In this document: in pieces, positions 27,579 to 39,784 of the stretch | How the letters are laid out: every line of letters begins with the position of its first letter | Position numbering within the stretch: position 1 is the first letter of the stretch | From: Phoronis australis | Taxonomy: Eukaryota > Phoronida > Phoronidae | Length of the DNA stretch: 40,207 bases | Reading direction: 5' to 3' | Assembly: GCA_002633005.1 (NCBI GenBank) | Contig: NMRA01001205.1 | Coordinates: forward strand, 1 to 40,207 | The notes under the pieces: model-generated | What the model was told of the DNA's origin: nothing | What the model saw: the letters and a program-made list of their open reading frames with translations, nothing else | Database searches by the model: none | Program-made: the position numbers and the translations under genes

Positions 27579-27712
27579 TGCGTCCCAGATGCTATGCGTC
27601 CCAGGTTCCTTGTATCCCGGGTTCTATGTGTCCCGTTTTATGGATTTTAGGTTCTATGTGTCCCAGGTTCTTTGTGCCCAGAGTTCTACGTGTCCTGGTC
27701 TTTTGCGTTATA
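27579..27712 (+). repeat. ~16-bp minisatellite (left arm of insertion)
   Basis: About seven degenerate units of ctatgtgtcccaggtt, one unit with an inserted ttatggattttag. Confidence 0.75.
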
Positions 27713-28059
27713 GCCACGGTACACTAATTAGGAGCTAAGCGGATGAGTGTGCAACTTTTAGCTACAATCACCATTTTAGACCCACATGACAATTTTGAGG
27801 TGCTTTTTTGATCGTGATATAGGGCAAAAATCGACAAATAATAACTGAAGTAACGTGTTGTTTTTACGCATTCTGCTCATCGGATCCTGAGTGGTCGTTG
27901 CCAGATCAAGAAGTGCCTCCTGGGATTTTCGAGTGCAAACTCACTTGCTGAAAATGCGCCTTTAGTTTGTTAGATTTTGGCTTGGTCGCAAACGACGATC
28001 TTGTGTCAAGTTGATTTTCTTGGCTGGTTGAGCACTGACCAGGGACACATAAAGCCGAT

Positions 28060-28290
28060 TTCATAAAGGTGGTTTAAACTTAAACCTGGTTTAAACTGGA
28101 CTTAGACCAGGTTTAAAGATAATGTGCATTTCTTAAAGGTGGTTTAACTTTTAGACCAATGGTCTACTAAAACCCGGTTTAGCCTCAGTTTAGACCTGGT
28201 TTAAGTCAGTTTTCATTTTACCAACGAGGTATACATCTTAAACCAGGCTAAACTTTAGACTTGGTCAATCCCAGGTTTAATACTATTGAA
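28060..28290. repeat. Cluster of taaacctggttta palindromic motifs
   Basis: At least eight copies or half-copies of aaaccaggttta/taaacctggttta in both orientations, plus two aaaggtggttta boxes (28065 and 28135). Many can pair with one another. Possibly a decayed MITE; no coding. Confidence 0.55.
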
Positions 28291-28435
28291 TATTGCAGAC
28301 TTGTACGATATAGGTGCAACTGAATTATGGTGTGCCTGTACGATGCAGTTTTAGAGCGAGAACGGACTATTTTCAATATATTATTTCAGGACGACACAAG
28401 AACAACTTGAAGCGTGGCAGGGGACCAAGAATTTT

Positions 28436-28925
28436 TAACTGAATGTGGGGGGGTTTGGATCAAGGATTTTTTGAAAGGAGGGTCTGCGACAACAATTTGA
28501 AAATTATGGATTTGATATCACTAAATTCAAGTGCAAAGGGGGATCCGGACCCCTTGAACCCCTGGATCTTCCCATACCTAGACCAGTACGTACTGAAGGG
28601 TGTCCTTCGGATTCCTTAGAATATGACGGTTCGAGCAGAGCGTCATCGTCCCAAGCGCTACGCGTATGACTAAAAAGGCATCTAATGATTATTCTGACGG
28701 ATTCTATCTCAATTGGTCCCCGATTTAAGGTTGCCAGGCAGGGGTCCTGCCACAGTGGTGGATTTAGAGGGGGCCCCCGCCCTAAAATTCTCACAGATTG
28801 CATTTGCCAGTTCGGGGGTGCGAATGTCTGACGAGCAAAAAATTCCTGGCTAATACTCTGCCCTGGCCCCCCTAACTCAAAATCCTGGATCCAACCTGTA
28901 CCCACCCCCTTGGCCGCAAAAAAGT
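28436..28925. repeat. GC-rich dispersed-repeat-like segment
   Basis: G- and C-run sequence with ggggggatcc/ggatcc-type and cccctggatc motifs, contrasting with AT-rich surroundings. Resembles widespread short interspersed elements; the minus-strand open frame over it is probably fortuitous. Confidence 0.4.
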
Positions 28926-29384
28926 AAAATGACACGGAAATAATTGTGTGCCGTTACTATGAGCAAGTACTTTCATGTGTGCACGTGTGTTGTACACAGA
29001 CAATACACAATGAAAAATATCAACTCATGATATCCTAGATCTGCCACTGGGTCCCTCGCCGTTTTTCTGGGCATAATTTTTCTCTGATGAAATTTATTTT
29101 ATTTCTGGACTTTATTCTTCAGCAATATCTCTCCAAGCCTGCTGCTTACTTTCATTTGATTTGGCAACAATTTTCGTGTTCTTGACTACGATATTGGGTG
29201 TTACTCTGATCAGTTATGGGAGGGAACATTTTTCCTCGTGAGAAAAAGCTTTTAGCCCTTTTTCGCATATATCTGCAATCATTCCACTGCTGTGTGCCAT
29301 TGTGTACCCACACAACTACCACACCATGACACAAAGAACCGGGACACATAGAACCCAGGACACATCGGGATCGATGAGCCCTCA

Positions 29385-32300
29385 ACAGATTAAGCAAGAC
29401 AATGGTTCTGTGATCGATTACTGCCGTGCAAGGGACAAAGATTTTCAATTAATCTCCGAGTGGCAAATTGAAACAATAGTTGATTTGTCACTTGTTTGTA
29501 AAATTATTAAAACACGTTTTTGTTTATTTACACGCTATACCCACACCCATGCACCAGCGACACGCTACGACACACGAATAACTAAAAAGGAACAAAGATG
29601 GAAGAAGAAAATTGAGAAGGTAATCTAACGTTGCTTGCGTGTTTTACTGCATTAGTAAGGTTCAAAGTTCGAACGCTCATAATACGGCAAATGAAAATAT
29701 TTTTAAAAAGGCATTATAAGGCCGACGGTTCACAAATCCGACAGAAAGAAGAACTAGTTAGTTTGAGAGTCCGAAGGTCTATGATACCAGAAATCAGTAA
29801 TTTAAAGTAATCGGCAGCTCACCATCAAAATTTTGGTAGCGATAAACCAAAATTTGAAAACTCGGTGCACATTGCCTAACTTTGTGTGGATCCATTTGAA
29901 AGGCACAGGAACATCGAAGAACTAGTTTCAAACAGGCGTGTGCATGTTACATAAATTCCTGAACGTTTTGCTTAAAATCACTGTTTAGAACGTAGCCGAG
30001 TCATGGAAGTTCTAATTAACGTACAGTTTTCGATAGATATTCGGAATTGTGTAGATCTTCAGATTTATGGATTGAGACTCGGTACAAACCTTCGGACCCG
30101 TGAATACCGTGATTTCGTAAACTCGGTCCACACTCTTTCTCACTTGTAGTTTTCACTTCAAGTCATACAGGGCTTATCGCTACTAGGGGATTTATTTCCT
30201 TTTGTTGTAGATTTTTAGCGACTTGGATATTTGTCAAACCAGTGGACTTTGGCTGACTAGTATACCATTAACATACGGGAGCTGACGTCAGGAGCAGTTA
30301 CAGTGTACCAAAGGTGCCGAAGAACCACTAACACAAAAGACACCAGAGCCAAAAGTTATGGTGCTGTTTAGTTGTAAACATCCTGGAAGTTGCCGTTTTG
30401 GACTACATGTCTGTACTCTTATGAACCATAAATATGACCTAACACTGGTTTGATTTGCAAAAGCGAATTGAAAACTCTACACGCCAGTCATCTTTCTTGA
30501 CGCATGTACACTGTTTTACACATGGTTTTAAGGTCCAATCTTTCAAAAAATGCTATTTTTTGCAAAAAAGGCACATTGATAGTAAGACAACGGTATTAAT
30601 AACAAGGTCAAACTTCATTTGATGAAAATGTTCTATACGTGATATCAAGGACACTGTTAATATTCTAAAATATTTTGATTACATTATGAACATCTATTTC
30701 TGAGATATCAACCTTCAAAGGTGGGAAATGCAGACGTTTTTCTCAAGGGTGGTAGAGGACGTGAACAAACAAGTCCCTGACCTCCCCACCGTTATCAATG
30801 AACCAAAGATGAAGGTCGACCACCAACACAAAGTGACACCAGATTCGGAAAGGTAAAAAATCCCGGAAGTTGCCTCTTCCATCAGGGTGCGCTAAGTTAC
30901 ATGGTGTCTTACGTGAAGAACGATACAAGTGTGTAGCTTTTGTTAATGATAACATTGTAGTCTGCCTGATGCGTGCAGTTAAAGTTTTCTACCCGTGACA
31001 ACGGTTTTGTCCATGTCTGAGAAATATTGTTCAAATATTCGCTGTATTTTGTTTTTGTACATGTAATTCAAAGGATAGATCTATCCTCCTATCAAATGCA
31101 TTTCCATTATTTTGCACAAGATATTTATTACTTGACTTGCTTTCACATTTGCGTTGACTTTAACGCGCTCTCTGATCCCACTAACAAGTACGCTAACATA
31201 CTAACACGAGCCCTAACATATCAAGAAAGACAGCATGACGTGTAAGGGTAACAAAATGCATTCTTATTAGTGTTACTAGAATTCCTCTGCAGATATCACA
31301 ACTAAATGGAGCTGAGCAGTGGTTGCCTTGCTCAAATTCTGCCGTCGGAGGGATAGTGAGAACTTTTCAATTAGCATCCGAGTAGGAAAACTGCTACTTT
31401 GCTGCTTGTGTGTAAATTTTATTCAGATATGATTTTGTATATAAACGCCATACCCATAACCCAACAATATGCTGCGGCCCACAGAGGAAGAAGGAATTAA
31501 GACGAAAATGAAGAAAGTAAACAAACATTGCTTGTGTGTCATATTGCGGTAGTATAAATTAGGTATAACTCGAAACTCTGAAGGTTCTCAAGTTCGAACA
31601 CCCATAATACGACAAATGAGATTTTTTTTGAAAAAAGTCCTATCGGGTCGAAGTTTCACAAATCCGACTGAAAGGAACGGTAGTTAAATCTGAAATAATT
31701 TGAAGATCTATGAGACCAGAAACAAGTGATTCAAAGTCATCCGCAGCTGAGTAACAAAATTCTAGTGGCAGTAAATTATAGCAACAGCTCACAGGATATG
31801 GCCGAAATTCGTTAGGATGTTTTCCAGTGATAGTAGCACTTAGAAGAACGGGTTTCAAGCAGGCACGTGCTTACAAACCCCAGAATATTTCGCTCAAAAT
31901 CACTGTTCACAACCTCGTGTCACGAAAGTTTGTACTTTTAGCTTTTGAACTAATGGACTTTGGGACTTCTTTGGATCTTCAGATTTATAGATTTGTAGAT
32001 TTGCAAACCTTCGGAAGCATGAAGACCGTTATTTTTTCACACCTTCGGCCCTCACAATTACATACTTGTAGTTGTTAATTGAGATGTTATAGGTTTTATT
32101 GCTTCTAATTGCTTGATCTTCTTTTAAGCTTATTGCAGATTTTTTTACCAACTTGGCCTTTCGTCGAACCACTGGACTTTGTTTGACTGGTATACCAAGA
32201 ACATGCGGGACCTGGCGTCTCGAGCAGTGGCAGCATACCAAATGTGCTCTAGGACAACTTACACGAATGACACCAGAGCCAAAAGTTATGGTGCTGTTCA

Positions 32301-35300
32301 GCTGTAAACATCCTGGAATTTGCCGTTTTGGACAACATGTCTGTAATCTTATGAACCATAAATATGACCTAACACTGGTTTGATTTGCAAAAGCGAATTG
32401 AAAACTCTACACCCCAGTCATTTGTCTTGATGCATGTACACTGTTTTACACATGGTTTCAAGACTCAATCTCTCAAAAATGCTATTTTGCAAAAAATCAC
32501 ATTGATAGTAAGATAATGGTATTAATAACAAGGTCAAACTTCATTTGATGAAAATAATCTAGACGTGATATCAAGGACACTGTTGATGTTTTAAAATATT
32601 TTGATTACATTATGAACATCTACTTCTGAGATATCAACCTTCAAAGTTGAGAAATGCAGACGTTTTTCCCAAGGGTATTAGAGGACGTGAACAACCAAGT
32701 CCCTGACCTCCCCACTGTTTTCTGTGAACCAAAGATGAAGCTCGATCACCAACACAAAGTGACACCAGATTCGGAAAGGTAAAAAATCCCGGAAGTTGCC
32801 TCTTCCATCAGAGTGCGCTAAGTTACATGGTGTCTTACGTGAAGAACGATACAGGTGTGTAGCTTTTGATAATGATAAACATTTTGGTCTGCCTGATGCG
32901 TGCAGTTAAAGTTCTCTACCCGTGACAACGGTTTTGTCCGCGACTGAGAAATATTGTTCACGTGTTCGCTGTATTTTAGTTTTGGTACATGTAATTCAAA
33001 GGATAGATCGATCTACCTATCAAATGCATTTCCATTCCTTTGCACAAGATACTTGTTGCTTGACTTGCTGGTACATTTGCGTTGACTTTAGCTCACTCTC
33101 TGATCCCTCTAACAATTACCCTAACATACTAACACGAGCCCTAACATACCAAGAAAGACAGCATGACGTGCAAGGGTAACAAAATGCATTCTCTTTGGTG
33201 TTAATTGAATTCCTCTGCAGATATCACAACTAGATGGATCTGATCAGTGGTTCCCGTGCTTGAATACTGTGTGGACCTTCACATTTATGGATTTGTGGAC
33301 TTGCAAACCTTCGGAAGCATGAAGACCGTGATGTCACACCTTCGGCCCTCGCTCTTTCATACTTGTAGTTATTAATTGAGATGTTATAGGTTTTATTGCT
33401 TCTAATTGATTGATTTCATTTTTTAAAAGCTTAAAAGCCCATTGAAGATTTTTTCCGACTTGACCTTTCAATGAACCACTGGACTTTGCTTGACTAGTAT
33501 ACCATGAACATGTTGGGCCCGACGTCGCGAGCAGTGGCAGTATACCAAAGATGCTGCATGACCACTAACACGAAGTGACATTAGAGCCAAAAGGTATGGT
33601 GCTGTTCAGCTGTAAACATCCTGGAAGTTACCGTTTTCGACTTCATGACTGTACTCTTACGAGCTATCAAGATATGTCCCAACACTTTTTTGGTTTGCAA
33701 AAGGGAAGCAAAATCTCTACACGCTAGTGGCATTCAGACATATGTATTCGTTGTCTACTTATTCACAAAGTAACAGGATGTTTGTGTGTTGTTATTGTTT
33801 ATGAGTTCAGCAGTTTAATTGGTATTAGGTCATGCGATTCCTAGTACTGGAAGGGTGTCATAGGTAATGCGTCATATGTTGTTATGTAGTTGGGTATATA
33901 TATAGTTGTGATATGTAGTTGGGTATATATATATACAGTTGTGATATGTAGTTGGGTATATATATAGTTGTGATATGTAGAATAAATCAGTTCAGTGTTC
34001 AGTTCAATCCTGTTCGTTTCACTGTGTAGTTCATGGATTGTCTACCTTGACAAAGTAAGATGCAACAGCACCTACTCATACACATTGCTTTACACATGGT
34101 TTCAAGGCCCGAACTCTCAAAAACGGTATTTTTCGCAAAGAACGGTAGATATATTGATAGTAAGGCAACGGTATTGATAACAATGTTAAAATTCCTTTGA
34201 TGAAAATGTTCTTTAATTGATCTCAGAAACACTGTTAAAGTTGTCAAATATAACCATGCCATTTTCGTTTAATGAACGGTGTTTAAATCATTGTATTTGA
34301 AATTTTACATCAAGCTAAAGGAATGTTGGCGTTTTTTCTATGGTCCTATATGACATAATCAAGGAGAACCCTGATCTCGCCACACCGGCAGTGAACCACC
34401 AACACAAAATGACACCAGAGTCGGAAAGATAAAAAATCACGGGAGTTGCCTCATACTTAAGGGCACGCGCCATGAGATGCTGTCTTACCCGATATACGAA
34501 TGACGGTAGAGGTGTGTAACTTTCGTTATTGACAACGTTATGGTCTTGATGACGTTTGCAGGCACAGTTCACCTCTTGTGACGACTGTGTGCTGTCCAGA
34601 TGATTGCAATTAAAATTAAGTGATAACTGTAATTTAGTTGTACTCTATATTGTACTCAATTATTAGTATTTTGGACTTTGTTTGACTAGTATACCAGGAA
34701 CATGCGGGACCTGGCGTCTCGAGCTGCTTTACACTGGTTGCAAGGCCCAATCCCTCAAAAAACGCTATTTGTTGCAAAAAAAAAACAAAGTAAGACAACG
34801 GTATTGATAACAAGGCCAAAACTCATTTGATGAATATGCTCCAGAACTGATCTCAGAAACACTGTTAAAGTTCTAAAATATAATCATGCCATTTTCATGT
34901 AATGAACGATGCTTAAATCATTGTATTTATTAGATATGAAGCTAAAGAAATGTTGGTGTTCTTTCTATTACATGACATGATCAAGGAGAACCATGATCTC
35001 GCCACACTGGCAGCAAACAAAGATGTCGCTGAACCACAATCAATACAAAATGAGTCGGAAAGGTGAAAAATCCCTCGAGTTACCTCATACGTGAGGGCAC
35101 GCGCTATGAGATACTGTCATATCTGATACATGAAGGACTATACAGGTGTGTAACTTCCGTTATTGGTAACATTTGGTATGGCTAACACTTTCACTCACAG
35201 TTCCCCTCTTGTGACAACTATGTGCTGTCCAGATCATTGCAATTAATTTTAAGGGATTACTGTATTTTAGTTGTAATCTGCATTGTACTCAATTATTAGT

Positions 35301-38300
35301 TTTTGGATTGTGATGAAGCACATTCACTTCAAATGGATAATGTCTCCATTACTCAAATCTCCTACCATTCGCTTTCACTAGACAATTGTTTCTTGTCTTG
35401 CTGGTACATTTGCGTTGACGCTAAGGCTCTTTCTAATCCCGAGTAACAATTGCATGTACACGCCAAGAAAAAAAGTGACGTTCAAGGTTACCAAATGCAT
35501 GCTGAATGGTGTTATTTGAATTTCTCTACGCACAACCAGATGGAGCTGAGGAGTGGTACTCGTACTCGATTATTGCCGTGGCAGGAACAAGGAATTTTCA
35601 GTTCGTATCCGAGTGGCAAATTGAAAACAATAGCTGATTTTTCGATTGTTTTTAAATCTGATTAATGCACGTTTTTGTTTATTTAGTGGTCATAAATACC
35701 CACGCCACAAAGATACGATGCGACCCACGGATTACCGAAACGGACGAAGAAGTAGGGAAGACGAAAATTAACAACCGAAGACTAAAATTAAGAAAGTAAT
35801 TTAACGTTGGTTGCGATTCTTAGTTAATTCATATAAATGGGATGGATTTCGATACACCGATTGTTGACAAGCTTGAAGGAAAATTATATGACAAATGAAA
35901 ATGTTTTAAAAGGCCCTATTATTCCCAAGGTTCACAAATGCAGCGGCATGAAAATCTAGTTATTTCGAAAATAGCCTGAAGGTCTGCGAGTTCAGAAACC
36001 TGTAATTTAAAGTTATCGACAACGGTGGCGGTAAACGAAAATTTGAAATTGTAATTAAATGCAACAGCGCAGTGCATATTACCGAACATTTTTTAATACT
36101 TTCGTGAGGCACTAAAATATGATCCTTTCTGTTTGGTTTTTGTTAAGTGTTTAAACCATAGTACTTGAAATTTTACACAAATCTTAACAACATTTTTTCT
36201 GGGAGTTCAAGAAATGTATACTTCAGTTCTTGGGTCATACAGGACTTGGACAAGAAGTGCCGTGACCTCGCCACCACTGACAGTGAAGTTGCCGTCAGAG
36301 CGCGCACCATGAGTTGCTGTCTTTCCCGATTAGATATCTGAAGTACGATGAAGGTGTATTACTTTCGTTATTGATAATATTGTAGTCTGCTTGACACTTG
36401 CAATTATAACTGTGTGTGGTATCCAGATCGTTGTATTAGATTTTAGGTGTTGTGTGTATTTTAGCTCTACTCCAGCTTTTTCTCAGTTGTTAATATTTGC
36501 ATATTTACTCCAATAGATAGATATGCTCATCTATTACAAGGAGAACACTGACCTCGCCATCTATCAATTGTGTTACTATTCTCTTGGACTAGACGTTTGT
36601 TACTTCTCTTGCTAGTGTATTAGTGTTGACGCAACGCACTTTCCAATCCCGACTAATCATTACATTAACATGTTAACACAAGTCCTAACATATCCAGGAA
36701 TATAGCATGAATAAATCCAAATGACACTGAAAGTCACAAAATGCATGGTGATTAGGGTTATTTGAAAACTTCCGCAGATGCTACAATCAAGTGGAACTGA
36801 GCAGTGGTTCCCGTGGTCGATTTCTGCTGGCAAAGGGACAAGGATTTTTTATGTGGTTTTCTCGTTGCAAACAGTTGATTTGTCGTTTGTTTGTAAATTT
36901 ATTAATACAGTCACGTTTTTGTCTATTTACACGCCATACTCATACCCCAACGATGCGCTGCGACCATTTGATAAGCAAAAATGAAAAAAAAAGGGTTTAA
37001 GACGAAAATTATAAAGGTAAATTAACGTTGCTTGCGTTTCATATACTTCAGTAATATCAATATGATACAGATCAATTCCTTGCAGGTTCTCAAGTTCACA
37101 CCCACAATACGACAAACGAAAAAATGTTTTGAGCCCTATCAGGCCGAAAGTTTACAAAATGCGATAAAAGAAAGCTTCTTAAATCGAAAAGCTCTACGCT
37201 CTAAAAGATCGAAACCAGTGATTCAAAGTCATCGATAGCATAGCAACAAAATATTGATGGCAGTAAACTAAAATTTGAAAAAAGTTGCAGCTCAGTGTAC
37301 ATTGCCGAACTTTGTTTAGAACTTTTCATGTAGCACTGGATCTTCGAAGAATTGGTTTCAAACAGGTAGGTGCTTACAAATCCCTAGAAATTTTGCTAAA
37401 AATCACTGTTCAGAAGTTCGTGTGGTGAAAGTTTGAACCATCGGAATGATGTGTATTGTGATTTCCTATCTTTGGCCCACTGTCTTTGTCACTTCTAGTT
37501 TACAATTGATGTCATTTAGATTTGATGGCTTCTAAAGGGAACTTGATTTCCTTTAAACCTTATTGTAGATTTTTATCCAATTGGCCATTCGTCGAAACGC
37601 TGAACTTTGGCTGACTAGTATACCATTATTATGGCGAACATGTCGTTGCGAGCAGTGACAGCATACCTGCAGGACAACTGACACGAATGACACCAGACCC
37701 AAAATGTATGGTGTCGTTCATTTTTGAATATCCTGGTTTCGACTACACGTGTTTAGTCATATGAGTCATCAAATTATGACTTCACTTGTTTTATTTGGAA
37801 AAGCGAAGTGCAAAATCTACTCGCCGGTCATTCAGGCATATGTCCATATTCACATACATTGGTTCACACCTGGTTTCAGGGCATTGCCTCTCAAAATCCG
37901 CTAAGTTCATCAAAAACACAGATTTGCAGAAAATCAACCATATCAATAACATAGTCGAATTTCATTTGATGGAAGTGTTTCAAAAGTGATCACAGACAGA
38001 CTGTTGATGTCCTAAAATATGTTCATTTCATTTCGATTTGGTGAACGGTACTTAAATCATAGCATTCAAAATTTTGCCTTAGTCTGAACGGCTATTTCTG
38101 AGATACAAAGCTTCAAAAGTAGAGTAATGTAGACCTTTCTTTCTAAGGTAATACAGGACCTGTACAAGCAGGACACTGTCCTCTCCACGGCTGGCAGTGA
38201 ACCAAGGATGTCGCTCAACCACCAACACAAAATGACACCAGTCATTAGTTTTATGAGCCATCAAAATTCTACCGAACACGTTTTGTTTTGATTTGGAAAA

Positions 38301-38639
38301 ACGAAGTGAAACATGTACTCGCCAGTCATTTAGATATCTGACTTTATTCATGTACACGGTTTCACACCTGGTTTCAGGGCGCAGTCTCCAAAATCGCGGA
38401 TCGAATTACTGGAAGTTATGTAATTAGGTGATTTTCTCAATCATCTTGGGTGATCTATGTTATATTTCTTCTCGGAGGTTAATAATTAATTTCATTTAAC
38501 CTTGACTGCTTGATTTCAGTGACTTTGCCGCTTGTCAACGTGAGGGACCATGGCGTCACAACCAGTTACAGTGCACCAAATTTGTTGTAGAACTTCTAAC
38601 ACGATTGACCATAGAGTCTAAAAGTCGAATGATGTCATT
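29385..38639 (+). repeat. Tandem array of ~1.93-kb degenerate units
   Basis: All copies lie in the same orientation. Using the agatggagctgagcagtgg block as unit start gives 29385, 31304, 33231, 35538 and 36786. The first two units are 1919 and 1927 bp, the third 2307 bp (carries an insertion and local duplication), the fourth 1248 bp (internally deleted). Units 1 and 2 match at an offset of 1928-1930 over at least 900 bp at roughly 90% or better by eye. No conserved coding frame: short open frames differ in length and gain stops between units. Inside a unit, two blocks (accactaacacgaatgacac..atcctggaagttgcc and accaccaacacaaagtgac..tcccggaagttgcc) are themselves diverged copies. Confidence 0.72.
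33751..34066 (+). mobile_element. LTR-like insertion inside the array
   Basis: A foreign ~315-bp segment interrupts a unit. Its ends share ttgtctac, then acaaagtaa, then gatg (33751-33780 and 34038-34066), a direct repeat with small gaps. Inside are three to four ~29-33-bp tandem units (atgtagttgggtatatata.. at 33884, 33913, 33946, 33975), then AATAAA and a tcagttcagtgttcagttc stretch typical of the R/U5 part of invertebrate LTRs. A solo LTR is possible. Confidence 0.45.
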
Positions 38640-38669
38640 ATGCGCCCACATATTTATATGTGGACGCAT
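38640..38669. repeat. Isolated copy of the core-repeat element palindrome
   Basis: Same 30-bp palindrome as at 2802 and 15545 (ATGCGCCCACATAT / ATATGTGGACGCAT) but with no element leader or core monomers after it. It sits exactly between the end of the tandem array and a LINE fragment. Confidence 0.8.
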
Positions 38670-38699
38670 TATTTTAATAAGTAGAGGTGGACCTGGGTT

Positions 38700-39740
38700 T
38701 CCTTGGCTATCAACACCGCTAATGTTTAATACATCGAAGCGAACTACACACTTTTATTCGAATAGTGTCCATCAATTGCCGTGAAAAAGTCTGGTTCTGT
38801 CAACATTCTTCAAGGCTTCAATGGCGTTAAATCCCTATAGTATACTATCGGGCAATCTTTTCAATGTGGACATGGGTGGACTTTTGAATGATTATATAGT
38901 TGTCCGTGTAGTATCTCCTGTGTACATCAATGATTTTATGTATGCCGATGATCTTGTTCTGTTCTCACCCTCAGTTGATGGTCTTTTTGAACTTCTTGCA
39001 GTATGTGGACATTATTGTTCACCACATGAACTTGAATATCACTATCAAGGAGGGTACTATTTTGTTTTAGAGGTAAATTGTTTGGAAGCTCTGCAGTACG
39101 CAACTGTTATCATTATGGTGAACCTTTAAATGTTGTACAAGAGATTGAATATTTGGTTATATAATAATTTGTTTCATTTTGGATTAATATGAGATCTCAT
39201 GCTTGCGGAGAAAACTATATGCTCAGGCCTACTCTGTAACTAAAACATTACATATCCGCAGTCTCCCTGTAAAATCAATTGTTTATCTCTATCTGTGATC
39301 CAATACGTAACACCCACCCGTTTATGAAATTTCAACATGTTAAATATCTCAAACCTTATGTGTTTCATAGGTTTTTCAAAATTTGAATGAACCAGTGCTG
39401 TATGTACCTTTTAATGCTCAGTTTCGTAAATTGACTCTACGAAAAGGTGTTTACCAATTTTGATGTCATCTGCGTGACAATTCTAATTTCTTTGTATGTG
39501 GTATGAATGAATCCGATTTTAAGTTACCTTTTACAATCCATACATTTTGGAATAAGTCACAGTGTCTATATAGCTCAGAGTCGTGTAGTTCGTATTAGGG
39601 AATATACTTTAAAATATTTTTAGTATTAGTTAACATTTGTTAAATCTATCATTATGTTTTATTCTAAGCATTAGTTTTATATGGTTGAATTTTTTATGCT
39701 GTACTGTTATGTATATTTAAAGTATTTCGGCAATAAAGTT
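38700..39740 (+). mobile_element. 5'-truncated, frameshifted LINE (non-LTR retrotransposon) fragment
   Basis: Covers the last part of the RT palm, the C-terminal region and a short 3' UTR ending near aataaagtttgtcaatc. Frame changes are needed to follow homology after about 39070. The 5' truncation is typical of target-primed reverse transcription. Confidence 0.65.
38821..39129 (+). pseudogene. Reverse transcriptase fragment (jockey/CR1-like class)
   Basis: A 102-residue open frame containing LFNVDMGGLLND and FMYADDLVLFSPSVDGLFEL. YADD (38941-38952) is the catalytic metal-binding motif of the RT palm, and LFNV(Y)MxxL precedes it in this class. The N-terminal RT motifs lie outside the frame; homology leaves the frame near residue 80 and continues in other frames (for example YGEPLNVVQEIEYLV around 39100-39160). 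Not functional. Confidence 0.7.
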
Positions 39741-39784
39741 TGTCAATCACTTCATACCCATACGCTTGTATCAAGTATCAACAA

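Larger units (their letters stand above)
27569..29384. mobile_element. 1.8-kb insertion with inverted minisatellite ends (foldback-like)
   Basis: Left end: about seven ~16-bp units close to ctatgtgtcccaggtt (27579-27712). Right end: their reverse complement (acacaaagaaccgggacaca and gaacccaggacacat, 29328-29365). The array unit is interrupted between acagatgggagc (27557-27568) and acagattaagc (29385-29395), which looks like an ~11-bp target duplication. No transposase frame; the 143-residue minus-strand open frame at 28504-28935 lies in GC-rich repeat. It resembles foldback elements by architecture only. Confidence 0.5.

Noticed and set aside
28504-28935. 143-residue minus-strand open frame, the longest uninterrupted frame in the window
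   Set aside because: Composition reflects a GC-rich dispersed repeat, with no domain, signal or conservation visible.
31027-33179. Similar peptides at 31027-31245 and 32922-33179 (both end LTRALTYQERQHDV)
   Set aside because: The match is explained by the underlying tandem DNA repeat. Many differences change amino acids, start positions differ, and other units break the frame.
30743-38357. Minus-strand frames sharing a WCHFVLVV-like stretch at 30743-30955 and 38079-38357
   Set aside because: Same repeat block read in a chance frame; lengths and flanks are not conserved between units.
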